This document shows, in pieces, positions 49,784 through 58,264 of a stretch of DNA of 64,000 nt (its first letter is position 1; every line of letters starts with the position of its first letter). A model generated the notes under the pieces. That model saw only the letters and a program-made list of their open reading frames with translations, did not search any database and was not told the origin of the DNA. The translations under genes were made by a program, and so were the position numbers. The DNA comes from Haloplanus salinarum (GTDB taxonomy: Archaea; Halobacteriota; Halobacteria; Halobacteriales; Haloferacaceae): contig NZ_CP101823.1 in the NCBI RefSeq assembly GCF_024498175.1, forward strand, positions 2,734,987 to 2,798,986, in the 5' to 3' direction.

Positions 49784-50356
49784 CTACGGGAGCCACGCCT
49801 CGATCTCGTCGGCCATCGCGCCACGGCGGTGGATCACGCCGCGGTCGGGGTCGACGACGGTGCTCTCGGTGCCGGGCGTCTCGCCGCCGTCGACGACGAC
49901 GGCCACCCCGTCGCGGACCCGGGGATCGAGGTCGGCGACGCGGGTGACACTCGACGCACCGGAGCGGTTGGCGCTGGTGGCGGTCAGCGGCGGCGTCCGG
50001 TCGAGGAGCGCGAGCGCCGTGTCGTGATCGGGGACGCGCACGCCGACGCGATCGCGGCCGGCGGTGAGCGCGTCGGGCAGCGTCGGCCGCCGTTCGACGA
50101 CGACGGTGACGGGGCCGGGGAGAAAGCGGCGCATGAACCGCTCGGCGCGGTCGGTCGGCCGGGTGTGTTCGAGCGCCGCGTCGACGTCGGGAACGCCGAG
50201 GGAGAGCGGCTTGTCCCGCGGCCGGTCTTTCAGGGCGAACACGCGTTCGACGGCGTCGGGATCGGTGGCGTCGGCGCCGAGGCCGTAGACCGTCTCGGTG
50301 GGGTAGACGACGGCCCGGCCGTCGCGGACGGCGGACGCGGCGTCGTCGAGCGCCAT
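49784..50356 (-). CDS. Threonylcarbamoyl-AMP synthase (Sua5/YrdC family)
   Basis: The 190-residue enzyme makes threonylcarbamoyl-adenylate for t6A in tRNAs decoding ANN codons. Key segments are GRAVVYPTETVYGLGADATD, FALKDRPRDKPLSLGV (the KxR...KP phosphate-binding motif), RFLPGPVTVVVERR and TATSANRSGASS. It is the YrdC domain alone, without the Sua5 extension. Its ATG overlaps the stop of the redoxin gene by one base, so the three leftward genes form a coupled operon. Confidence 0.92.
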   Translation of the reverse strand: MALDDAASAVRDGRAVVYPTETVYGLGADATDPDAVERVFALKDRPRDKPLSLGVPDVDAALEHTRPTDRAERFMRRFLPGPVTVVVERRPTLPDALTAGRDRVGVRVPDHDTALALLDRTPPLTATSANRSGASSVTRVADLDPRVRDGVAVVVDGGETPGTESTVVDPDRGVIHRRGAMADEIEAWLP

Positions 50357-50868
50357 CAGTCGACGAGCGCGCGGATCTCGCGTTCGAGGTCGTCGTACGG
50401 CGGGAAGTCCGGCCACTCCTCGGCGACCCACGCGTACTGGACGGTGCGGTCCGTATCGATCAGGAAGGTGGCGGGACGGGCCTCGGCGACGCCGGCCATC
50501 CCGTCGAGGTCGTGGGCGACGCCGTAGGCCTCGGCGACGCCGTTCGCGGGGTCGGAGAACAGGTCGAAATCCATGTCCCGCTCCTCGATGAGTCGCTTGT
50601 GGGCGTACGGCGTCGAGATGGAGACGCCGACGACGGTGCAGTGGTCGCCGAGTTCGCGGTCCCGGAGTTCGTTCCAGATGTACGTCGCGGGGAAGGAGCC
50701 GTCCATCGGGTGGAAGACGAGACAGACGGGACCGTCGGCGGTCAGCGCGGAGAGGCTGGCGTCCTCCCAGAACTCGGCGTTGACGAGGGGGCGGGTGAAG
50801 TCGGGCGCCTCGTCGCCCTCGGCGACGTGGTCGGTCGGGGGGAGGTCGACGACCTCGAAGTCGACCAT
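50356..50868 (-). CDS. Redoxin-domain protein without a peroxidatic cysteine
   Basis: The 170-residue thioredoxin-fold protein has GDEAPDFTRPLVNAEFWEDA, CLVFHPMDGSFPATYIWNEL, VGVSISTPYAHKRLIEERDM and ATFLIDTDRTVQYAWV, the layout of AhpC/BCP peroxiredoxins. The usual PxxxTxxC site reads HPMDGSFPATY, with no Cys, so classic peroxidase chemistry is unlikely; the one Cys precedes the strand. It is the middle gene of an operon with the glutaredoxin-like gene (overlapping by one base) and Sua5. Confidence 0.82.
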   Translation of the reverse strand: MVDFEVVDLPPTDHVAEGDEAPDFTRPLVNAEFWEDASLSALTADGPVCLVFHPMDGSFPATYIWNELRDRELGDHCTVVGVSISTPYAHKRLIEERDMDFDLFSDPANGVAEAYGVAHDLDGMAGVAEARPATFLIDTDRTVQYAWVAEEWPDFPPYDDLEREIRALVD

Positions 50869-51155
50869 CAGTCGGCACCCCCCGTGGCGTCGACGAGTCC
50901 ATCGCCGTACGTCGATTCGAGGTAGTCGACGACGTTGGCGGATTCGGACATCGTCACGCCGGTTCGCTCGTCGACGATGGCGGGGACGGGACGCGACCCC
51001 GCGACCCGCTTGACGACGTCGCGTTCGGAGTGCATGGGTTCGACGAACCGCGACGTGTACTCGAGGTCGAGAGCCTGGAGCGTCCGGACGACACGCTCGC
51101 AGTACGGACACGCCTGCAGGCGATACAGGGTGATCGGGGGGTCCTCGTCGGACAT
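50868..51155 (-). CDS. Glutaredoxin/GST-N-like protein
   Basis: The 95-residue thioredoxin-fold protein has a redox site ACPYCERVVRTLQALDLEY (CPYC at residues 16-19), a cis-Pro stretch SRPVPAIVDERTG and SESANVVDYLESTYGDG, which resembles the glutathione-S-transferase N-domain. Haloarchaea use gamma-glutamylcysteine rather than glutathione, so that thiol is the probable partner. It is the first gene of the three-gene operon. ATG 51155 follows a purine-rich gap. Confidence 0.87.
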   Translation of the reverse strand: MSDEDPPITLYRLQACPYCERVVRTLQALDLEYTSRFVEPMHSERDVVKRVAGSRPVPAIVDERTGVTMSESANVVDYLESTYGDGLVDATGGAD

Positions 51156-51257
51156 GGACACGCGTAGGGCTGGCGACGGCCTAAGCCCTTCGCTCGGGCG
51201 ACGAGGCGGCGTGAGGGCAACGCTTAATTCGGGGCCGTGAGTAGGGAGAGTAGTTCC

Positions 51258-52637
51258 ATGGGTTTGTCGCCGACAGCGAGCGCCGCGGGAGTCGGACATC
51301 CGGCACAGATCACCGACGTCGTGCCAGTGACCGATACGACCGTCACCATCGGCGGATCGATCGCGATCCTCGTGTTGATCGGTCTGTCGGCGTTTTTCTC
51401 CTCCTCGGAGATCGCCATGTTCTCGCTCGCCCGGCATCGGGTCGAGGCACTCGTCGAGGACGGCGTCCCCGAAGCCAGGGCGGTACAGGAGCTGAAATCC
51501 GACCCCCACCGACTGCTGATCACGATCCTCGTCGGCAACAACATCGTCAACATCGCCATGTCCTCCATCGCCACGGGGCTCTTTGCCATCTACCTCTCCC
51601 AGGGGCAGGCGGTGCTCGCCGCGACCTTCGGGATCACGACGCTCGTCCTCCTGTTCGGGGAGAGCGCGCCGAAGTCCTACGCGGTCGAGAACACCGAGTC
51701 GTGGGCGCTGCGGATCGCCCGGCCGCTCAAGTATTCGGAGTTGGTCCTCATGCCGCTGGTGATCGTCTTCGATTACCTGACCCGGGTCATCAACCGCGTG
51801 ACTGGGGGACGGTCGGCCATCGAGACGACCTACGTCACCCGCGACGAGATCCAGAACATGATCCAGACCGGGGAGCGCGAGGGTGTCATCGAGGAGGAGG
51901 AACGCGAGATGCTCCAGCGCATCTTCCGGTTCAACCGCACCATCGCCAAGGAGGTGATGACGCCGCGACTGGACATGACCGCGGTCCCGAAGGACGCCGA
52001 CATCGACGAGGCCATCGAGACCTGCGTCCAGAGCGACCACGAACGCATCCCGGTCTACGAGGGGAACCTCGACAACATCATCGGCGTCGTCACCCTGCGT
52101 GACCTCATCCGGGAGAAACATTACGGCGAGGGGGACGGCGACCTGATCGACGTGGTCCAGCCGACCCTCCACGTCCCCGAGTCGAAGAACGTCGACGAAC
52201 TCCTGGAGGAGATCCAGGAGAACCGGATGCGGATGGTGATCGTCATCGACGAGTTCGGCACCACGGAGGGGTTGATCACGCTGGAGGACATGGTCGAGGA
52301 GATCGTCGGCGACATCCTCGAGGGCGACGAGGAGGAGCCCTTCGAGTTCGTCGACGACGACGTGGTGATCGTCCGCGGCGAGGTCAACATCGACGAGGTG
52401 AACGAGGTGCTGGGTCTCGATCTGCCGGAGGGCGAGGAGTTCGAGACGCTCGCGGGCTTCATCTTCAACCGCGCCGGGCGTCTGGTCGAGGAGGGCGAGA
52501 CCATCGACTACGACGGGATCACGATCCGGATCGAGCAGGTGGACAACACCCGGATCATGAGCGCGCGAATCACGATCCACGACGAGGAAGACGACGAGGG
52601 GACCGCCGAGGAGACCGAGGCGGAGGTCGAGGGATAG
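51258..52637 (+). CDS. CNNM/HlyC-CorC family membrane protein with CBS domains
   Basis: The 459-residue protein has an N-terminal DUF21 domain of about four helices (SAFFSSSEIAMFSLARHRVE, with the conserved Ser-Ser-Glu and LFGESAPKSYAV), a CBS pair (VMTPRLDMTAVPKDADIDEA to VIDEFGTTEGLITLEDMVEE) and a C-terminal CorC/HlyC domain (FEFVDDDVVIVRGEVNIDEV). Relatives move or regulate Mg2+ or Co2+, often sodium-coupled. ATG 51258 is used. It is a single-gene unit divergent from the redoxin operon. Confidence 0.92.
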   Translation: MGLSPTASAAGVGHPAQITDVVPVTDTTVTIGGSIAILVLIGLSAFFSSSEIAMFSLARHRVEALVEDGVPEARAVQELKSDPHRLLITILVGNNIVNIAMSSIATGLFAIYLSQGQAVLAATFGITTLVLLFGESAPKSYAVENTESWALRIARPLKYSELVLMPLVIVFDYLTRVINRVTGGRSAIETTYVTRDEIQNMIQTGEREGVIEEEEREMLQRIFRFNRTIAKEVMTPRLDMTAVPKDADIDEAIETCVQSDHERIPVYEGNLDNIIGVVTLRDLIREKHYGEGDGDLIDVVQPTLHVPESKNVDELLEEIQENRMRMVIVIDEFGTTEGLITLEDMVEEIVGDILEGDEEEPFEFVDDDVVIVRGEVNIDEVNEVLGLDLPEGEEFETLAGFIFNRAGRLVEEGETIDYDGITIRIEQVDNTRIMSARITIHDEEDDEGTAEETEAEVEG

Positions 52638-52655
52638 GTCGGGAGCGTCGGCCGA

Positions 52656-53822
52656 TCAGAGCGCGTCGATGAGGGTGAAGGCGGCGAAGGCGACGACCAG
52701 CGCGAGGACGAGCGACCCGATCCACGCGAGCACCGTATAGAGCATCTTGCGGCGGCTGACGCCGCTGCCGCCGGCGGCGTAGCCGGACCCGATGATCGCC
52801 GAGACGACGATCTCGTTGAACGAGACGGGGATGCCGAAGGCGACGGCCGCCTGTGCGATGGCGAAAGAGGGGATGAGCGCCGCGATGGACCGCCGCGGGC
52901 CGAGCGAGGAGTAGTCCTGTGCGAGCGCCTTGATCATGCGCGGGGCGCCGGTCCACGAGCCGAGCAGGAGGCCGAACCCGCCGCCCGCGAGCACCGCCGG
53001 CAGGGGGATCGCCAGGTCGTCGAGCAGCGGGACGAGGGGGCCGATGGCGAGGCCGACCTGGCTCCCGCCGGCCGAGAAGGCGACCAGGCCGCCGAGCGTG
53101 AGCAGGAACCGCCGCTGGGTCGCCTCGGGATCGGTGACCAGTCCCCGGAAGAGAACGGCGGTCACGAGGAGCGCACAGGCGAGAGCGACGGCGGGCGTGC
53201 CGCCGGGGACGCCCGTCCCGAGGGTGCCCGCGATGGAGCCGGCCCCGCCGGACGGGCCGAGCAGGGCGAACTCGATGGTGGCCACGAGGGCGCCGACGAG
53301 GCCGCCGAGGGGGGCGATGACGTACCGTTCGGGGACGGAGGGCGAGCGGAGGAGTCGCGCGGTGCCGTAGGCGATGCCGCCGCCGACGAAGGGCGTGAGC
53401 ACCCACAGCGTCGTGATCTGTCGGTACTTCGCCCACGCGGGGTCGCCGCCGAGGGCGAGGCCGACGCCGACGACGGCGCCGGTGACGGTGAAGGCGGTGG
53501 CGATGGGGTAGCCGGTGAAGACGCCGATGGCGACGAGGATGGCCGCGGTGAGCAGGCCGACGATGGCGGCGGTGGCGGTCAGCGAGACGCCGCCGATCAA
53601 CTCGGTGCCGACCGCCTGGGTGACGTTCGCCCCCTGGAGGACGGCGCCGGCGAAGCCGAGTAACCCGACGACGAACCCGGCCCGCATCACCGAGATGGCG
53701 TTCGCACCCACCGCGGCGGCGAACGGCGTCGACCCCGAGGAGCCGGCGCCGATCGCCCACGCCATGAAGAGACTCGCCAGTGCGGCGACCACGAACGTCA
53801 GCAGCGTTCCGGTAGCGACCAT
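52656..53822 (-). CDS. PiT-family inorganic phosphate transporter
   Basis: The 388-residue product has ten to twelve membrane helices in two repeats. N-terminal FAAAVGANAISVMRAGFVVG corresponds to the GANDVANA signature (here degenerate), and TELIGGVSLTATAAIVGLLT and C-terminal FGIPVSFNEIVVSAIIGSGY, AAGGSGVSRRKM match the second half. Family members couple phosphate uptake to H+ or Na+. Many PiT genes have a PhoU-like partner; none is adjacent here. The gene converges on the CBS-domain gene with an 18-bp gap. Confidence 0.85.
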   Translation of the reverse strand: MVATGTLLTFVVAALASLFMAWAIGAGSSGSTPFAAAVGANAISVMRAGFVVGLLGFAGAVLQGANVTQAVGTELIGGVSLTATAAIVGLLTAAILVAIGVFTGYPIATAFTVTGAVVGVGLALGGDPAWAKYRQITTLWVLTPFVGGGIAYGTARLLRSPSVPERYVIAPLGGLVGALVATIEFALLGPSGGAGSIAGTLGTGVPGGTPAVALACALLVTAVLFRGLVTDPEATQRRFLLTLGGLVAFSAGGSQVGLAIGPLVPLLDDLAIPLPAVLAGGGFGLLLGSWTGAPRMIKALAQDYSSLGPRRSIAALIPSFAIAQAAVAFGIPVSFNEIVVSAIIGSGYAAGGSGVSRRKMLYTVLAWIGSLVLALVVAFAAFTLIDAL

Positions 53823-53885
53823 CGGTTCGTGCCGTTCTGGGAGAGGGGGGTACTAAGGGGTACCGGGCGACGGACGAGCGATCGG

Positions 53886-54047
53886 TTAGCGGTAGCCCTC
53901 GTCGTAGCCCTCGCGGAGCGAGAGGAGCGTCCGACGGACCAGCAGGTAGCCGAAGAAGACGAGCAGCAACATCAGCCCCGCCAGCGCGAGGAACACCGGG
54001 TCCCCGAGGAGTCCGGAGAGCTGAAGCGTGACGGCGGAATCCGACAT
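53886..54047 (-). CDS. Small single-helix membrane protein
   Basis: The 53-residue product starts MSDSAVTLQLSGLLGDPVFL, has one long hydrophobic helix (LALAGLMLLLVFFGYLLVRR) and a charged tail REGYDEGYR. ATG 54047 is chosen because the upstream extension adds only random residues. Function unknown. It follows the phosphate transporter start by about 60 bp on the same strand and could be transcribed with it. Confidence 0.68.
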   Translation of the reverse strand: MSDSAVTLQLSGLLGDPVFLALAGLMLLLVFFGYLLVRRTLLSLREGYDEGYR

Positions 54048-54175
54048 GGGACGAGGGTCGGACGGATCGCACAAAGCCGTTTCGCCACGTCTGACAGAGT
54101 CAAATGAGCCTTTGAGCCTACGATGTTTATATCATGTCGTCGGACGTACCGGTAGTTGCGTGGTCCCCCGACCCC

Positions 54176-54318
54176 GCTTCGGCCCTCCACTCCGACGCTT
54201 CGGCCCTCCACTCCGACGCTTCGGCCCTCCACTCCGACGCTTCGGCCCTCCACTCCGACGCTTCGGCCCTCCACTCCGACGCTTCGGCCCTCCACTCCGA
54301 CGCTTCGGCCCTCCACTC
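54176..54318. repeat. 21-bp tandem repeat, about seven copies
   Basis: The unit GCTTCGGCCCTCCACTCCGA + C starts at 54176 and repeats every 21 bases with no visible variation until the last copy. It keeps frames open on both strands (ASALHSD rightward, EWRAEAS leftward). It lies just past the phosphodiesterase stop. It is not a CRISPR: there are no spacers. Confidence 0.95.
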
Positions 54319-54335
54319 GTGTTTCCCGACGACGG

Positions 54336-54899
54336 TCAGTCCCGCAGCGGCACCCGGATCCGTTCGATCACGTCGCCGTCGGGCGTCCGGACGACGCCGA
54401 CGAGTCCCGACGCCGGACGGTCGACGTCCCGAACCACCGCCGGGAGGTCGTCGTCGACGCCCCAGAGTTCGGCGTGGCCGGGGCGGTTCCCGCGGGGGTC
54501 GGCGTGGCTCCCCGGGTTGAGGAGGGTCGGCCCGCCGTCGTCGGCGTCGACGACCGTCGGCCGGTGGGTGTGTCCCGAGACGACGAGTGCGGCGCCGCGC
54601 TCCCGCCCGAACAGCGAGAGCCCGGTCGCGCCGCCGCGTTCGGTGTGGGTGACTGCGACCGGAACGCCGGCATAGGTCGTCGAGGCGGCCGCCGGCAGTC
54701 GTGCGCTGACGGCCTCGACGTCGGCGTTGCCGTGGACGGCGACCAACCGGTCGGCGGCCGCGCGGAATGCGTCGAGGACGGCCGGCGTCGTGAAGTCGCC
54801 GGCGTGGATCACGAGGTCGGCGGCGTCGACGGCCTCGCGCGTCCGCCCGGTCAGGTGGGGGTCGTCGGCGCCGTGAGTGTCGGAACAGACGACGAGCAT
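54336..54899 (-). CDS. YfcE/MJ0936-type phosphodiesterase
   Basis: The 187-residue calcineurin-like enzyme begins MLVVCSDTHGADDPHL (Asp and His metal ligands), then VIHAGDFTTPAVLDAF, VAVHGNADVEAV (Asn ligand), VAVTHTER and LVVSGHTHRPTVV (paired His) and LLNPGSHADPRGN. Length matches the family (160-190). It hydrolyses phosphodiesters; the physiological substrate is unknown. A seven-copy 21-bp repeat follows its stop. Confidence 0.93.
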   Translation of the reverse strand: MLVVCSDTHGADDPHLTGRTREAVDAADLVIHAGDFTTPAVLDAFRAAADRLVAVHGNADVEAVSARLPAAASTTYAGVPVAVTHTERGGATGLSLFGRERGAALVVSGHTHRPTVVDADDGGPTLLNPGSHADPRGNRPGHAELWGVDDDLPAVVRDVDRPASGLVGVVRTPDGDVIERIRVPLRD

Positions 54900-54975
54900 G
54901 GCCCGAGGGAGGGGCCGCGCCGACAACACGGTTGCGGTCGGAAGGTTGAATCGGGGGCCGGCCGAGTGAATCGAT

Positions 54976-55917
54976 ATGGCCGGCAGCAAGTCCGTGGTCC
55001 TCGCCGCGCTCGTCGCGAACGGCGCCATCGCGGTGCTGAAGTTCGGCGCCTTCCTGCTCACCGGGAGCCCGTCGATGCTCTCGGAGACGTACCACTCCAT
55101 CTCCGATACGGGCAACCAGGTGTTCCTCCTGATCGGCATCCGGTACAGCGCCAAGCAACCGAGCCGCGGCCACCCCTTCGGGTACGGGAAGGCGCAGTTC
55201 TTCTACAGTTTTCTGGTGTCGGTCCTGCTGTTCGGCATCGCGGGCTGGGAGAGCCTGAAACACGGCTACGACGCCATCCGACACGGCCACCAAGCCACGC
55301 CGGGGACGGTGACCATGGCGGGCGCTACCTTCGATACCGTCTACGTGAGCGTCGCCGTCCTCCTCGGCGCCATCGCCTTCGAGACCTACGCGTTCGTGAA
55401 GGCGAACGCCGAACTCCGGCGGCAGATGGAGGAGTACGGCTGGACGAACCTGGTCGAGGCGTTCCGGTCGACGAGCGACGTGACGACGCTCACCGCGTTC
55501 ACCGAGGACGCCATCGCCCTCGGCGGCGCCGCCCTCGCGCTCGTGGGGATCGTCCTCTCGCGGGTGACGGGCAACCACATCTACGACGCCGTCTCCGCGG
55601 CGCTCATCGGCCTCCTCCTGATGGGCTTCGCGCTCGCGTTGGCGTGGGAGAACAAGCGCCTCCTGCTCGGCGAGAGCGTACCGGCGGACCTCGGCGACGA
55701 CTTCGAGTCGCTCATCCGGGAGCATCCGGGCGTGACCCACGTCGACCGGTTCCGGACGATGTTCGTCGGGCCGGCCGAGATCCTGGTCACCGCCGACGTG
55801 AGCTTCGGGGACGGCCTCGACACGACGGCCCTCGACGAAGACATCGGCCGCATCGAGGAGAAACTCCGGGAGCGCGACGACCGGGTGGAGTTCGTCTACG
55901 TCGAACCCGAGCTGTAG
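54976..55917 (+). CDS. Cation diffusion facilitator transporter
   Basis: The 313-residue product has six membrane helices: SVVLAALVANGAIAVLKFGA, then SPSMLSETYHSISDTGNQVF with the His/Asp metal site of helix 2, and in helix 5 FTEDAIALGGAALALVGIVL with an Asp. The YSAKQPSRGHPFGYGKAQFF loop is diagnostic of the ZnT9-like branch. A C-terminal cytosolic ferredoxin-like domain (LIREHPGVTHVDRFRTMFVG) follows. It exports Zn2+ or a similar ion in exchange for H+. It converges with the threonine aldolase gene at 6 bp. Confidence 0.93.
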   Translation: MAGSKSVVLAALVANGAIAVLKFGAFLLTGSPSMLSETYHSISDTGNQVFLLIGIRYSAKQPSRGHPFGYGKAQFFYSFLVSVLLFGIAGWESLKHGYDAIRHGHQATPGTVTMAGATFDTVYVSVAVLLGAIAFETYAFVKANAELRRQMEEYGWTNLVEAFRSTSDVTTLTAFTEDAIALGGAALALVGIVLSRVTGNHIYDAVSAALIGLLLMGFALALAWENKRLLLGESVPADLGDDFESLIREHPGVTHVDRFRTMFVGPAEILVTADVSFGDGLDTTALDEDIGRIEEKLRERDDRVEFVYVEPEL

Positions 55918-55922
55918 GGGGT

Positions 55923-56951
55923 CTAGTCCGCCGACTCGACGACGGCCGCGATCCGATCGAGCGCCAGCGAGACGTCCGTCCGGTCGACGTCGAGGTGGGT
56001 GCAGAACCGGACGGTCGTTCCGCCGAAGGGGACCGCACCCACGTCGCGGGCCGCACAGGCGTCGACGAACGCCGCGGCGTCGAGGCCGGTCCCCGCGACG
56101 TCGGCGACGACGATGTTGGTGTCGGGCGTCGGCGCCGACACGCCGTCGAGGGCGTCGAGGCCGGCGGCGAGGCGTTCGGCGTTTTCGTGATCCATCGCGA
56201 GGCGGTCGCGGTTCGCGAGCGCCTCCAGGCCGGGCGCGGCGACGATGCCGGCCTGGCGCATCCCGCCGCCGTGGCGTTTCCGCTCCCGGCGGGCCGCCGC
56301 GACGAACGCCTCGCTGCCCGCGAGCATCGACCCGACCGGCGCGCCGAGTCCCTTCGAGAGACAGAAGAGGACGGAGTCGACGGGGGCGACCATCTCCGCC
56401 GGGTCGGTATCGAGGGCGACGCAGGCGTTGAACAGGCGGGCGCCGTCGAGGTGGACCGGCACGTCGTGGTCGTGGGCCGCCGCGGCGGTCTCGCGGACGC
56501 GCTCGACGGGGACGGCCACGCCGCCGCGGGCGTTGTGCGTGTTCTCCAGCCAACAGAGGTCGGTCCCCGGGCGGTGGAGGTCCCGCTCGTGGCAGTGGGC
56601 GTGGATCTGCTCGGGTGGGGGGACGGCCCGGTCGCCGGCGTCGACGGTGCGGGTCTGGAGGCCGGCGTTCGTCGCGAGGCCGCCGAGTTCCCAGCGGACG
56701 ACGTGAGCCTCGCTATCGACGAGGACCTCGCTCCCGTGGTCGGCGTGGACCGAGGCCGCGACCTGGTTTCCCATCGTCCCCGTCGGGACGAACAGGGCGG
56801 CCGCACAGCCCACGACGTCGGCCGCCCGCCGCTCGAGTTCGTTCACCGTCGGATCGTCGCGGTAGACGTCGTCGCCGACCGCGGCGTCGCGGGCCGCGTC
56901 GCGCATCGCGTCGGAGGGTGCCGTCACCGTGTCGGAACGCAGGTCGATCAT
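55923..56951 (-). CDS. Low-specificity L-threonine aldolase
   Basis: The 342-residue PLP enzyme splits threonine (or allo-threonine) into glycine and acetaldehyde. It starts MIDLRSDTVTAPSDAMRDAA, has LFVPTGTMGNQVAASVHADH, LENTHNARGGVAVP, HLDGARLFNACVAL (Asp contacting PLP nitrogen) and the Schiff-base lysine in FCLSKGLGAPVGS. Length and motifs are fully typical. The related beta-eliminating lyase fold is the only alternative. Confidence 0.93.
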   Translation of the reverse strand: MIDLRSDTVTAPSDAMRDAARDAAVGDDVYRDDPTVNELERRAADVVGCAAALFVPTGTMGNQVAASVHADHGSEVLVDSEAHVVRWELGGLATNAGLQTRTVDAGDRAVPPPEQIHAHCHERDLHRPGTDLCWLENTHNARGGVAVPVERVRETAAAAHDHDVPVHLDGARLFNACVALDTDPAEMVAPVDSVLFCLSKGLGAPVGSMLAGSEAFVAAARRERKRHGGGMRQAGIVAAPGLEALANRDRLAMDHENAERLAAGLDALDGVSAPTPDTNIVVADVAGTGLDAAAFVDACAARDVGAVPFGGTTVRFCTHLDVDRTDVSLALDRIAAVVESAD

Positions 56952-57090
56952 GACCCGAGTCCGGGGGCCGGCGTGAAAAGCGTGCGGTCGGCGGGGCAGC
57001 CAAGCAGCCGACGGCCGAGCAGGGACGCGTACCCCGCGGCCCCGAACAGCGCGAGGAGGTCGCCGCCGACGGCCGGACGACCGCACGACG

Positions 57091-57393
57091 TCACTCGGAC
57101 CGGGGCGCCAGGACGATCAGGGCGACGCTCGGCTCGACGGCCCGGGGTGAGATCTCCTGCTCGCCCTCGAAGCGGGCGATCTCGCCCGCCGTCAGGTCGT
57201 GTGTCCGGTCGCCGAGTTGCAACTCGACTTCCCCCTCGACGAGGTAGAGGACGATGTCGCGCCCGGGGTGAGAGTGGGCTGGAACCGACTCGTCCGCATC
57301 GAGGGAGAGTCTGACCGTCTTCGGCTCCCGGTCGGGGAAGACGTTCGCGTGGGGCTGTCCGTCCAGTTCGTCGAGGGTATGCATCGTGGTCAT
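57091..57393 (-). CDS. Small cupin protein
   Basis: The 100-residue single-domain beta-barrel has the cupin motif as VPAHSHPGRDIVLYLVEGEV and, later, LTAGEIARFEGEQEISPRA. The two His of HSHPGRD would bind a metal; the last ligand His of motif 2 is replaced (EISPRAVEP), so metal affinity may be weak. ATG 57393 or 57384 is possible. It lies 94 bp after the small membrane protein gene on the same strand. Confidence 0.85.
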   Translation of the reverse strand: MTTMHTLDELDGQPHANVFPDREPKTVRLSLDADESVPAHSHPGRDIVLYLVEGEVELQLGDRTHDLTAGEIARFEGEQEISPRAVEPSVALIVLAPRSE

Positions 57394-57487
57394 TGTGAGT
57401 GGGTTGATCGCCGTCGTTCGTCGACTGGCGGTTCGCGTGCGGTGGCCGACGGGACGGCCGCCGGTCCGGAATCGGTGTCGGTCGTCG

Positions 57488-57739
57488 TCACGCCGACTCA
57501 CCCCGACAGACGTCACAGCCGATCGACCAGACGGCGATGATCGCGACGACTGCCGGGACGTGGGCGAGCACCAGCAACGGGAGGACGAGCCGACCGAGCC
57601 CGAGGCTCTGCCCCAGCGTACGAACGCCGGACCCGAAGACCGGAAGGGAGAGGAGCGCCGAGAACGTCACCGCGGCCCTGATCGTGATCGACCGCTCGTC
57701 CAAGGCGTGCCGGAGGTGGCGGAGGTGGCTCCGGATCAC
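57488..57739 (-). CDS. Small membrane protein with C-terminal CxxC
   Basis: The 83-residue product (GTG start) has an Arg/His-rich N-terminal helix (SHLRHLRHALDERSITIRAA), two membrane segments (VTFSALLSLPVFGSGVRTLG and LVLPLLVLAHVPAVVAIIAV) and a tail GCDVCRGESA with a CxxC motif. It is not recognised. The DtxR-like palindrome at 57798-57815 is centred about 65 bp upstream, so metal-controlled expression is possible. Confidence 0.6.
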   Translation of the reverse strand: MIRSHLRHLRHALDERSITIRAAVTFSALLSLPVFGSGVRTLGQSLGLGRLVLPLLVLAHVPAVVAIIAVWSIGCDVCRGESA

Positions 57740-57797
57740 GGCGCTACCACCCCGATCGGGGGGCCGAGACGCCCGGTCGCCCGCTCCGATCCGCTCG

Positions 57798-57815
57798 TTT
57801 TAGGCTGGCCTAAAA
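57798..57815. promoter_or_regulatory. Perfect DtxR/IdeR-like palindrome
   Basis: TTTTAGGCTGGCCTAAAA consists of two 8-bp arms around TG. It resembles the operators of DtxR-type metal-dependent repressors (core TTAGGC...GCCTAA), a family that regulates iron genes in haloarchaea. It lies between the small CxxC protein (leftward) and the frameshifted gene ending at 57874. Confidence 0.65.
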
Positions 57816-57873
57816 TCATGCGGATGCGACTGCGCGGGGCTGTCGGAAAAGCGTTGGCGCGAACATGTTCTAG

Positions 57874-58229
57874 TCAGGCCACGCACCTCCCGGCGTCGCC
57901 GTCGGCCGCCGGACAGCGCCCGAGACAGGCCGAATCGACGAGTCCCCGGAGGCGAGCGATGCCGTCCTGCGGGAGCGCCACCCCGATGTCGAAGGCCGTC
58001 TCGTCGTCGAGGGACGTCTCCAGCATCGAGTCGAAGAAGCCGACGACGAGGTACCGGCGGACGTACGGGAGCGCCTCGCCGCCCACGACGTCCGCGGGTT
58101 CGAGGCGGGCCGGACGTTCACCGGCGACGTGGGCGACGCGGGGCGCCACCACTTCTCGACGTGCGGACCCGCGGCGACCACCAGTCCTCCGTCGTCGAGT
58201 GAGGGCGCGACGGGAACGTCGTTCGGCAC
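57874..58229 (-). pseudogene. Unrecognised gene with a frameshift
   Basis: From a GTG at 58229 the frame reads PNDVPVAPSLDDGGLVVAAG and then PHVEKWW. At the GTGGTGG run near 58150 coding character shifts to another frame: RVAHVAGERPARLEPADVVG, ALPYVRRYLVVGFFDSMLET, GVALPQDGIARLRGLVDSAC, ending LGRCPA...CVA. Together they make a protein of about 118 residues with a Cys-rich tail. The frames are joined only by a one- or two-base slip, so this is either a recent pseudogene or a sequence error. It is divergent from another frameshifted gene 35 bp away. Confidence 0.5.
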
Positions 58230-58264
58230 GACCCTTTCGCGGGCGGCGGCGGGAGGTCCGGTCG

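Noticed and set aside
54176-54318. CRISPR array
   Set aside because: The repeats are directly abutting 21-mers with no spacers.
54156-57314. Very long rightward open frame of about 1050 codons
   Set aside because: It runs antisense to four well-supported genes, starts in a tandem repeat and is Arg/Pro/Gly-rich nonsense; open antisense frames are expected at this GC content.
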